From DATFVA01 sp963721075 (GTDB lineage Bacteria; Bacteroidota; Ignavibacteria; Ignavibacteriales; Ignavibacteriaceae), in NCBI GenBank assembly GCA_963721075.1, contig CAVRHV010000013.1, forward strand, positions 186,001 to 250,000: a DNA stretch of 64,000 bases, given 5' to 3'. The notes below the pieces were generated by a model. That model searched no databases, was not told the DNA's origin, and worked only from the letters and a program-made list of their open reading frames with translations. Shown piece after piece: positions 54,659 to 62,870 of the stretch; position 1 is the stretch's first letter; each line of letters starts with the position of its first letter. The translations under genes and the position numbers were made by a program.

Positions 54659-56662
54659 ATGTCGTACCGGAAAATTACCTCTGAACTCCTGTTCATCACG
54701 ATAATATTAATTCTTTCATCATTCAGCACGCTTAAGGCCCAGTCGAATGATGACTGCCTTATGTGCCACTCCGACAATACCCTTAAGGGTACAAAGAACG
54801 GGCACTCTTTTTCCGTCTTTGTTGATGAGAAAAAACTCGGCAATTCGGTACACTCTGATGTTGAGTGCATAATGTGCCACCAGGATCTTGAAGGAACTGA
54901 ATTCCCTCATACAGAAAATGTGCAGCCCGCAAAATGCGATGCCTGCCACAGTGATATACAGGAACATTACGATAAAAGTCTTCACGGCAGAGCCAAGGCG
55001 CGCCACGATAACCTTGCGCCTACCTGCCAGACCTGCCACGGTTCGCACGACATAATTCCGGTTAAGAATCCTAAATCGAAAGTTGCCCCCATCAACATAC
55101 CTTATGTCTGCGGAAAATGTCATAAGGAAGGATCACCGGTACAGCTGCAGAGAAATATCCCCGAATCGCATATACTCGAGAATTATTCAGAAAGTATGCA
55201 CGGCGAAGGTCTGCTTAAAAAAGGACTCTCAGTTGCGGCTACCTGCGTTTCCTGCCATACGCCTCACGATATACTTCCTCACACCGATCCGAATTCTTCT
55301 ATAGCACGAAGGAATATAGCTGCCACCTGTTCTAAATGTCATTCTGAAATTGAACTGGTGCACAGGAAGGTTATTAAAGGAGCACTGTGGGAAAAAGAGG
55401 CTAATGTACTTCCTGCCTGTGTCGACTGCCATCAGCCGCATAAAGCAAGAAAAGTTTTCTACGATCAGGGAATGGCAGACAACGACTGTCTTACCTGCCA
55501 CGCTAAAAAAGACCTGAAGTCGAGTGATGACGGAAGATCTCTTTACGTAAACTATGATGAAGTTAAAGGTTCGATGCATACGCAGATATCCTGCAGTCAG
55601 TGCCACTCAGAGGTTAATACCTCCCATGTAAGGCCGTGCGACAGTATCACCCATAATGTTGACTGTACCAAATGTCATGAGGCGGTGGGACAGGAATATG
55701 CAGAAAGCACTCACGGACAGCTGTTCGCAAAAAATGATGAAAATGCGCCGACATGTAAAGAGTGCCATGGCACCCACGGCGTTCTGGGAAGAAAGAATTC
55801 AAAGTCACCTACCTTCGCCACCAACATTCCTAACCTGTGCGGCAGATGCCACCGCGACGGTGAGGAGGCGGCCGTAAGATACACAGGAACAGAACACGAT
55901 ATTATAAATAATTATGTTGAAAGTATTCACGGTAAAGGACTGATGAAGAGCGGTTTAACAGTTACCGCTACATGCACCGACTGTCACACTGCCCATCATG
56001 AACTGCCCCATACAGACAGCACTTCAAGCATTTACCCGGGCAACATCGCAAACACCTGCGGCAACTGTCACTTCGGAATAGAGGAAAGCTTCAATAAGAG
56101 TGTTCACTCGCCTCTTGTAACAAAAACAAATAAGAAGCTCCCTGTTTGCAATACCTGTCATACCGCCCACACAATCAAGAGAACGGATCTTACAGGTTTC
56201 AGGATGGAGATAATGAATACCTGCGGTAACTGCCATGAGAAAATTGCCGAAACTTATTTTGATACATACCACGGCAAAGTTTCGCAGCTCGGATATTCAA
56301 AGACAGCGAAATGCTACGACTGCCACGGTTCGCACGACATACTTCCTGTAACCGATCCAAGATCGCACCTCAGCAGGCAAAACGTGCTCAAAACCTGTCA
56401 GAAATGCCATGAAACCGCAACACGTCAGTTTGCGGGATACTTTACGCACGCAACACACCACGATCCAGAGAAGTATCCCTGGCTGTTCTGGTCATTCTGG
56501 GGAATGACGGTACTGCTTGTAGGTACATTTTTCATCGCCGGTGTTCACACACTGCTGTGGCTCCCGCGTTCACTGCAGTACAGGAGAGAACTGAAAAAGA
56601 GACTGGCCGAGTCTGAAAAGGAACAGAACAATCCGGAAAATAATGATAATCCCGAGAGTTGA
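54659..56662 (+). CDS. 19-haem cytochrome c with C-terminal membrane anchor
   Basis: A protein of about 667 residues. The signal peptide ends near LKAQS. Nineteen CXXCH motifs follow to about residue 590, then one transmembrane helix (WGMTVLLVGTFFIAGVHTLLW) and a charged tail. The first and second halves look alike: DDCLMCH...VECIMCH and NDCLTCH...ISCSQCH mark the start of each module, suggesting internal duplication. The N-terminal module also resembles that of the 13-haem protein upstream. The ATG with GGGGA upstream is used; another lies 11 codons before. It is 2 bp from the following b-type gene. Confidence 0.9.
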   Translation: MSYRKITSELLFITIILILSSFSTLKAQSNDDCLMCHSDNTLKGTKNGHSFSVFVDEKKLGNSVHSDVECIMCHQDLEGTEFPHTENVQPAKCDACHSDIQEHYDKSLHGRAKARHDNLAPTCQTCHGSHDIIPVKNPKSKVAPINIPYVCGKCHKEGSPVQLQRNIPESHILENYSESMHGEGLLKKGLSVAATCVSCHTPHDILPHTDPNSSIARRNIAATCSKCHSEIELVHRKVIKGALWEKEANVLPACVDCHQPHKARKVFYDQGMADNDCLTCHAKKDLKSSDDGRSLYVNYDEVKGSMHTQISCSQCHSEVNTSHVRPCDSITHNVDCTKCHEAVGQEYAESTHGQLFAKNDENAPTCKECHGTHGVLGRKNSKSPTFATNIPNLCGRCHRDGEEAAVRYTGTEHDIINNYVESIHGKGLMKSGLTVTATCTDCHTAHHELPHTDSTSSIYPGNIANTCGNCHFGIEESFNKSVHSPLVTKTNKKLPVCNTCHTAHTIKRTDLTGFRMEIMNTCGNCHEKIAETYFDTYHGKVSQLGYSKTAKCYDCHGSHDILPVTDPRSHLSRQNVLKTCQKCHETATRQFAGYFTHATHHDPEKYPWLFWSFWGMTVLLVGTFFIAGVHTLLWLPRSLQYRRELKKRLAESEKEQNNPENNDNPES

Positions 56663-56664
56663 AA

Positions 56665-57517
56665 ATGAATGGTATAAAAAACGAAAATGGTAAAAAACAG
56701 TATCAGAGATTTACAAGATTAAACAGACGTACTGCACATTCTTATGATCGTCAGCTTTCTTAGTCTTGCCCTCACAGGAATGACGCTCAAATTTTCATAC
56801 ACCGGCTGGGCAAAAGTCCTTTCCCATATACTCGGAGGCTTCGAGAGCGCCGGCTTCATACACAGATTCGCCGCTGTTATTATGTTCGGCGTTTTCATCA
56901 CGCACTTAACCGATCTCTTCTTCGAATGAGAAAAGAACATAAGTCCATTCTTTAAGATGATCTTTGATCCGGATGGACTGATGTTCAATAAAAAAGACTG
57001 GAAAGACTTCATCGGTTCGATGAAATGGTTCCTCGGTATGGGGGAAAGACCTCAGTACGGCAGATGGACCTACTGGGAAAAATTTGATTATTTTGCAGTT
57101 TTCTGGGGAATATTTGTTATCGGTTCAACAGGACTTTCATTATGGATGCCCGAATTCTTCACAAGGTTCCTCCCGGGCTGGTTCATAAATGTTGCAACCA
57201 TCATTCATAGTGACGAGGCTCTGCTCGCAACCGGTTTCATTTTTACCGTACATTTCTTCAATACTCACCTGAGACCCGAGAAATTTCCCATGGATATTGT
57301 TATATTTTCGGGTCGAATGCCCGTAGAAGAGTTAAAATTAGACAGACCTGACGAATACGGCAAGCTTCAGAGCGCCGGAACACTCGATCAGTTTATGGTT
57401 GAGCCGTATCCGCCGATCGTTATTAGGGCAATAAAGGTTTTCGGATGGATTGCTTTATCGACAGGATTTAGTATTGTTGTATGGATAATTTACGCAATGA
57501 TCTTCGCCTATAAATAA
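56665..57517 (+). CDS. Cytochrome b/b6-like membrane protein (one frameshift and one in-frame TGA)
   Basis: A b-type protein of about 283 residues, the separate partner of the 19-haem cytochrome. The first part is in one frame (MNGIKNENGKKQYQRFTRL), then an extra A in the AAA at 56721-56723 shifts it; corrected, it continues VLHILMIVSFLSLALTGMTL, HRFAAVIMFGVFITHL. At 56927-56929 an in-frame TGA follows LFFE, and the same frame then continues EKNISPFFKMIFDPDG ... WEKFDYFAVFWGIFV, PGWFINVATIIHSDEALLATGFIFTVHFFN, which is characteristic of the family. The TGA may be a read error for TGG or a true mutation. It overlaps in layout with the b domain of the 13-haem protein. Confidence 0.8.
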
Positions 57518-57538
57518 TATTCAAATCATTGAGGTACT

Positions 57539-59029
57539 ATGAAAACCAAACGCTTCCCCGATACTTTTTATAATACTACCACACTTATAGGTACTGCACT
57601 TGCCCTTTTGAGTTTCGGCCTCATTCTTTTTCTGACAGTTATTGAAGCATTCAGCACAGATACCAATGCTTACGCGGGTATAGTCACCTTCATAATTCTT
57701 CCCATATTCCTTATAGCGGGATTGATACTGATTGCAATCGGCATATGGAATGCGCGGAAAAGGAAACACGCAGGAACATTCGAAGAAAAAAGTCTTCCAA
57801 AGATCGACCTGAATGATCCCAAACAGAGAACATCATTTGTCATATTTGCAGGCGGTACTCTTCTGCTTATTTTCTTCACCGCATTCGGAAGCTTCAAAGC
57901 ATATGAATACACAGAAACCGACCAGTTCTGCGGAACTATCTGTCACAAAGTTATGAATCCCGAATACACTGCTTATAAAAATTCACCTCATTCAAGGGTG
58001 GGCTGCGTACAGTGTCATATCGGTTCGGGAGCAGGCTGGTTTGTTAAGTCAAAGATCTCAGGATCCTACCAGGTATACTCAGTTTTATTCAACAAATATT
58101 CAAAGCCGATCCCGACACCAATCTGGAATCTGCGTCCTGCCCAGGGAACCTGCGAACAGTGCCACTGGCCGAGAAACTTCTTCGCCGAAAAGAAGGTTGA
58201 TTTCAATTATTACCTTTCGGATGAAGAAAACACACATTCAAAAGTTACAATGCTGCTTAAAGTCGGCGGAGGCAACAGCATACTGGCAAAGCAGACGGGT
58301 ATTCACTGGCATATGAATATCGATAATGAAGTAACCTACCTTGCGGCAGATTCATCAAGACAGGTTATCAACTGGGTGCGCGCAAGGAACAGGGAAACCG
58401 GAAAAGTAACCATTTACAGCAAAGGCGATGTTAAGTTTGACGAACAGAAGATGAAGGATGAGGGTCTGCTGAGAAAGATGGACTGCATCGACTGCCACAA
58501 CCGTCCCTCGCATATATACAACCAGCCTAACAGAATGGTAAACGTATTTATGGCAATCGACAGCATAGACGCCACCCTGCCATACATAAAGAGTACAGCT
58601 GTTGAAGCTCTTGAAGAGCCTTACACAGACAAAGAAGTGGCCATTGACAGTATCAGCACCGTCGTTAAGGACTTCTACGCTCAGTATTACCCGGATGCAG
58701 ATCAGGGCAAGATCAACAGAAGCATACGCTCCATACAGGAGATCTATAAAAACAATTACTTCCCGTCAATGAATGTAAGCTGGAAGAAGTATCCGAATAA
58801 CATTGGACATATGTATTACAGCGGATGCTTCAGATGCCACGACGGTGAGCATAAAGATCAGAACGGGAATGTATTATCGAAAGACTGCAATCTCTGCCAT
58901 ACGATAATTGCTCAGACTATAAACGACACTACAATGGTAAATCTTGACGGATTGCATTTCCAGCATCCGGTTGATCTTGGTGAAGACATCCAGGATCTGA
59001 CCTGTACCGACTGCCACGGAGTTGAGTAA
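57539..59029 (+). CDS. NapC/NirT-like multihaem membrane cytochrome c
   Basis: A 496-residue protein with three N-terminal hydrophobic segments (about 15-37, 45-65 and 98-115) and then a NapC/NirT domain. It starts with CGTICH (CxxxCH), followed by CVQCH, CEQCH, CIDCH, CFRCH, CNLCH and CTDCH: six classical motifs and one longer one. EYTAYKNSPHSRVGCVQCHIGSGAGWFVKSKISG is the typical quinol-site region. NapC/NirT proteins oxidise menaquinol and pass electrons to periplasmic haem proteins. It is the last gene of the cluster, 21 bp after the b-type gene. Confidence 0.93.
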   Translation: MKTKRFPDTFYNTTTLIGTALALLSFGLILFLTVIEAFSTDTNAYAGIVTFIILPIFLIAGLILIAIGIWNARKRKHAGTFEEKSLPKIDLNDPKQRTSFVIFAGGTLLLIFFTAFGSFKAYEYTETDQFCGTICHKVMNPEYTAYKNSPHSRVGCVQCHIGSGAGWFVKSKISGSYQVYSVLFNKYSKPIPTPIWNLRPAQGTCEQCHWPRNFFAEKKVDFNYYLSDEENTHSKVTMLLKVGGGNSILAKQTGIHWHMNIDNEVTYLAADSSRQVINWVRARNRETGKVTIYSKGDVKFDEQKMKDEGLLRKMDCIDCHNRPSHIYNQPNRMVNVFMAIDSIDATLPYIKSTAVEALEEPYTDKEVAIDSISTVVKDFYAQYYPDADQGKINRSIRSIQEIYKNNYFPSMNVSWKKYPNNIGHMYYSGCFRCHDGEHKDQNGNVLSKDCNLCHTIIAQTINDTTMVNLDGLHFQHPVDLGEDIQDLTCTDCHGVE

Positions 59030-59047
59030 GCATTTAATCTGCAATTT

Positions 59048-59428
59048 TCAATTAAGGATTGTTTCGAGGAGTTCTATCAGCTCTTTTTTACTGAACGGTT
59101 TTGCCAGGTAGTGTGAGCAGCCCTGGCTTAGAAAGCGTTTCTTGTCCCCTGCCATCGCGTAAGCTGTAACGGCAACAACAGGTGTATCTTTATATTCCTC
59201 AATCTGACGTATCTGCTTTACTGCATCAAGTCCCGACATACCCTTCAGATTTATATCCATCAGGATCGCGTCATACTTCTTTTCCTTTACCTTCTCAATT
59301 GCTTCAAGAGCCGATATCGAATGATCAACATTACAGTAATCGCGCAGAAAAAGATTTATTACATCAACGTTTATTTTATCATCCTCTACCAGCAGCAGAT
59401 GTGAATCCCTCTTTTTAACCCTCTCCAT
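59048..59428 (-). CDS. CheY-like response regulator
   Basis: A 126-residue receiver. Acidic pair LLVEDDKIN, the phosphorylated Asp in AILMDINLKGM, Thr in VVAVTAYAM and Lys in YLAKPFSK. No output domain. Its start overlaps the stop of the PAS kinase behind which it lies, so it is translationally coupled to it and is the likely first target. It may act by protein contact. Confidence 0.92.
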   Translation of the reverse strand: MERVKKRDSHLLLVEDDKINVDVINLFLRDYCNVDHSISALEAIEKVKEKKYDAILMDINLKGMSGLDAVKQIRQIEEYKDTPVVAVTAYAMAGDKKRFLSQGCSHYLAKPFSKKELIELLETILN

Positions 59429-61359
59429 TATTGTCCCCGTTGCATTCTCCCTGTTGTCATCACTCTATTGTCTCCTTTGATTCTAAAATATGGAAATCTG
59501 ACTGTAAAAACGGATCCTTTGTTGATCTCGCTCTCAACACTGATAGTGCCGTTCATCAGTTCGATAAATTTTTTACTTATAGTAAGTCCCAGTCCTGTTC
59601 CCTCAAACCTCCTGTTAAAGCCTTCACTCACCTGGCGGAATGGTTCAAAGATAACATCAATATCCTTCCCGGAAATACCAATACCCGTATCTTTCACTCG
59701 TATAACAGCCTGATCCTCTTCGGTCGCCAACTCAACATCCACACGTCCATTATTGGTGTACTTAACCGCGTTATTTATCAGGTTTCCCATTATCTGCGAA
59801 AAAAGTCTTTCGTCAAGTCTGCAGGAAATATTAGGATTAACTTTATTGAAGCTGATTATAAGTCCTTTTTCTTCAGCTGCAAGCTTATAATGATTTACAG
59901 ATTCTTCAATCATGCCGGTAATCTTCACTTCATTCAGGCGAAGATCGAGTTTATTTGCTTCAACCTTCGAGAGATCTAGGATAAGGTTTAGCGTATCGGT
60001 AAGTCTGTTTGCACTTTTAACAATAGTACCGGCCATATTTTTTATTTCCGGATCCTTAACATCCTCAGCAATCATCTGGGAATAGCCCAGAATACCGATC
60101 ATAGGGGTACGGAGTTCGTGACTCATATTCGCCAGGAATATAGATTTCAGATTATTCATCTCCTCGGCACGTTCCTTAGCCTCTTTAAGCTCTTCTTCCA
60201 TTTTTTTGCGATCTGTGACATCGACAATTATTCCGCGCAGGCCAACTATTAAGTTTCCTTTCCTTACAGGCGATGAATAAATCATACTTTCAATTTCTTT
60301 CCCGTCACGTCTTATCATTCTTATCGCCTTCCCTCGGGTTTCAGAACCTTTCAGAACTTCCGACATTCTCATCGCAGCTTCATGTCTGTCATCCGGATGT
60401 ACAAACGAGAGTACCTCCGGTCTCGTCTCAACAAACTCTCTTTTATAACCCATAAATTCTGCTCCCCGACGGTTTACGTATACCAGCCTTCCCTTTTCAT
60501 CTGTCTCAAAAATTATCTGCGGCAGCGAGTCTGCCAGTTCCCTGTATTTCTCCTCGCTTTCTTTTAAAACGGCTTCGTGCTTTATCCTTTCGGTTATATC
60601 CTCAATCATAGATATCGTATACAGGAAGATACCATCATCATTATAAACTGCCGTAATGGTTACATTCGCCCACACCGGATCTCCCGATTTGTGCAGGTAC
60701 CTTTTCTCTAATTTTAAGCTTTTAATTTTCCCGGAAACAAGATCCCGCAGCTGATTTTTGTTTACAGCCCTGTCGCCAGGATGGGTAATATCAAACAATG
60801 AGAGTTTATACAATTCCTCCCGGGAATAACCCAGCATTTCCGCAAAAGCCTTATTTACATTAACCATTTTCCCCGATTTCTCAACGTTGCTTATCCCGAT
60901 TGGTGCATCATTAAATATAGAACGGTACTTTCTTTCACTGCGTAAAAGGGCCTCTGCAGTTCTTTTCCTTTCGGTTATATTATTAATAATTGAAACACGT
61001 ACATCTTTGCCGTCGATCTTCAGGGGATAATTATTTATCTCCACATAAAATTCTTCACCCCATTTGTTCATATGCTTCCATTCACCAAGGTAGCTGACAC
61101 GGTCGGGATAATACATCTCCCGTTTTTTATAAAGCTTCTCAACATCTTCAGCAGGTCTTATATCAATCAGGTTCTTCCCGGCGAATTCCTCTGTGGAATA
61201 CCCGTAAAGATTAGCAGCTGCTTCATTTACTTCTTTAATTTCGAATGTATCTGGGTCGTATATTATTACAGGGAAAGGGATAGATTCGTAGAGTGAGCGG
61301 AATTTATTTTCTGATTTCTCAAGTGCCTTCAGCCTTACTTCTTTAATTGGTCCGTTCAA
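59428..61359 (-). CDS. Multi-PAS sensor histidine kinase
   Basis: At least 643 residues. Three PAS domains (about 10-130, 135-255, 260-380) are joined to HisKA with SIFLANMSHELRTPMIGILGYSQM and an ATPase domain with NLINNAVKYTNNG, DTGIGISGKDI and FEGTGLGLTISKKFIELM. The frame opens at a TTG without ribosome site. Just upstream, in another frame, is a stretch with a membrane helix (WGASAFFPVITQLAAGYYF and VEFERT) that would join at an extra C in the GG pair at 61349-61350; with one further correction at 61449-61451 the protein could begin at ATG 61472. The true N-terminus is therefore unsure. Confidence 0.88.
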   Translation of the reverse strand: MNGPIKEVRLKALEKSENKFRSLYESIPFPVIIYDPDTFEIKEVNEAAANLYGYSTEEFAGKNLIDIRPAEDVEKLYKKREMYYPDRVSYLGEWKHMNKWGEEFYVEINNYPLKIDGKDVRVSIINNITERKRTAEALLRSERKYRSIFNDAPIGISNVEKSGKMVNVNKAFAEMLGYSREELYKLSLFDITHPGDRAVNKNQLRDLVSGKIKSLKLEKRYLHKSGDPVWANVTITAVYNDDGIFLYTISMIEDITERIKHEAVLKESEEKYRELADSLPQIIFETDEKGRLVYVNRRGAEFMGYKREFVETRPEVLSFVHPDDRHEAAMRMSEVLKGSETRGKAIRMIRRDGKEIESMIYSSPVRKGNLIVGLRGIIVDVTDRKKMEEELKEAKERAEEMNNLKSIFLANMSHELRTPMIGILGYSQMIAEDVKDPEIKNMAGTIVKSANRLTDTLNLILDLSKVEANKLDLRLNEVKITGMIEESVNHYKLAAEEKGLIISFNKVNPNISCRLDERLFSQIMGNLINNAVKYTNNGRVDVELATEEDQAVIRVKDTGIGISGKDIDVIFEPFRQVSEGFNRRFEGTGLGLTISKKFIELMNGTISVESEINKGSVFTVRFPYFRIKGDNRVMTTGRMQRGQ

Positions 61360-61669
61360 ATTCGACCCCGGAGAAGTAATAACCTGCAGCTAGCTGGGTG
61401 ATTACCGGAAAGAAGGCGGATGCACCCCAAAGCAGGCAGATAATTATATTTGAAGTTGAACTCAGGCTTCATTTGCAACCCGTATTGCCTGGTATAAGGT
61501 AAAAGTCATTATATTAGGAATAAAGTCGTTACTTAAAAAGTCGGAAGTTTTTTAATAAAAACGTCACCGGTTCTTTGTCCGCAAAGATCAGGATCTTCTT
61601 AAAAGAAGAGGGCACTTTTTTTTCGATGATCCTACAAGATTAAAGAACACGGGACGTTTAATATTGACA

Positions 61670-62050
61670 TTATGAGGCAGCCCCGGAGTTTAAAGAGAAG
61701 ATAGAGGAGATCTGCCGAAGCAGCCCCGAACTTATTTCAGATTTTGACAAATAACCGTCTGCTCCTGCATTAACTGATTCAATACGGTATTCGGGATGAT
61801 CATTAAAGGATAAGAGCAGAATTCGAGGGGGATTTTCCATGGATTTGATTATCCTTGCGGCTTCAAAACCATTTAATCCCGGCATCTTAATATCCATCAG
61901 CACAAGATCCGGATTTAGTTTGCTGCATATCTTAACAGCCTGCTGTCCCGAATCAACTTTTCCAACAACTTCAACATTCGGCAAAGTGTTCACAAACTTT
62001 TCCAGAGTCTCAAGGAAACTTTCATTATCATCAACAATCAGAATCCGCAC
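61670..62050 (-). CDS. Response regulator receiver protein
   Basis: A 126-residue receiver with IVDDNESF, phosphorylated Asp in LVLMDIKMPGLNG, Ser in LLSFNDHPEY and Lys in YLSKSEI. Similar to the receiver part of NarL-type regulators but without DNA-binding domain. It is between two kinase-related groups with gaps of about 150-310 bp, so it may be alone. The gap at 61473-61669 holds small palindromes (TCTTCTT/AAGAAGA) and no gene that I can support. Confidence 0.88.
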   Translation of the reverse strand: MRILIVDDNESFLETLEKFVNTLPNVEVVGKVDSGQQAVKICSKLNPDLVLMDIKMPGLNGFEAARIIKSMENPPRILLLSFNDHPEYRIESVNAGADGYLSKSEISSGLLRQISSIFSLNSGAAS

Positions 62051-62205
62051 CCGAAACTCCTTAATCTCCTGCGTGAATATTTCAAAATTTATGTATAAAA
62101 CTTAAGGTTTGAAGGTGAGCGAGACAATAAGGGAAACCCTGATTTTTAAATTGCGGAGGGCAGAGGGCCCGGAGCACGGGACAGCGAGCATGGCAGCTCT
62201 GCTGT

Positions 62206-62868
62206 TTACTTGATCAGTCCGGTTTTGATAGCATAGCGTACAAGGCCGGGAACATCATTTATTCCCAGTTTCTTCATTATCTGCGAACGATGGGTCTCCA
62301 CTGTTTTAACGCTTATAAAAAGCTTCTCTGCAATCTCTCTTGTTGAGTTCCCTTCTGCTATCAGCTGCAGCACCTCCTTCTGACGGAAAGAAAGAACATC
62401 CTTCTGCATAAATATTTCCCCCGGTGATGAAGCGTGTTTCAGCCGCTCTCTGTACTCCTCAATCATCTCGCGGGGTATGGCGGGACTAATATACACCTTC
62501 CCGTTCTTTATAGTATCGAGAGCCCGCTTTAGTTCAGTCGGAGCAGAATCTTTCAGCAGGTATCCGGATGCTCCCGTCTTTAATGCCTGAATAACATACT
62601 CTTCATCAAGATACATTGAAAGAATAACCACTTTAACGTCCGGAAAATCCTTTTTAATTAATTCAGCGGCCTGCAGTCCGTTCATTTCAGGCATTGCTAT
62701 ATCGAGAAAAACCATATCCGGTTTAAGTTCCCCGGTGAGCTTAACCGCCTCCCTTCCGTTATCAGCTTCACCAACTACCTCCACGCCATCAGAATTTTCA
62801 AGGAGAGATTTAATTCCCGCCCTTACCAGCTTGTGGTCATCAGCTAATATAACCCTTAGTAAATTCAT
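62206..62868 (-). CDS. NarL/FixJ (LuxR-type) response regulator
   Basis: A 220-residue regulator. The receiver has ILADDHKLVRAG, phosphorylated Asp in MVFLDIAMPEMNG and the Lys in GYLLKDSAPTEL. The LuxR-type helix-turn-helix is LSFRQKEVLQLIAEGNSTREIAEKLFISVKTVETHRSQIMKKLGI. It follows the HisKA_3-type kinase by 2 bp on the same strand, a standard NarX/NarL-like pair. Confidence 0.96.
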   Translation of the reverse strand: MNLLRVILADDHKLVRAGIKSLLENSDGVEVVGEADNGREAVKLTGELKPDMVFLDIAMPEMNGLQAAELIKKDFPDVKVVILSMYLDEEYVIQALKTGASGYLLKDSAPTELKRALDTIKNGKVYISPAIPREMIEEYRERLKHASSPGEIFMQKDVLSFRQKEVLQLIAEGNSTREIAEKLFISVKTVETHRSQIMKKLGINDVPGLVRYAIKTGLIK

Positions 62869-62870
62869 GT

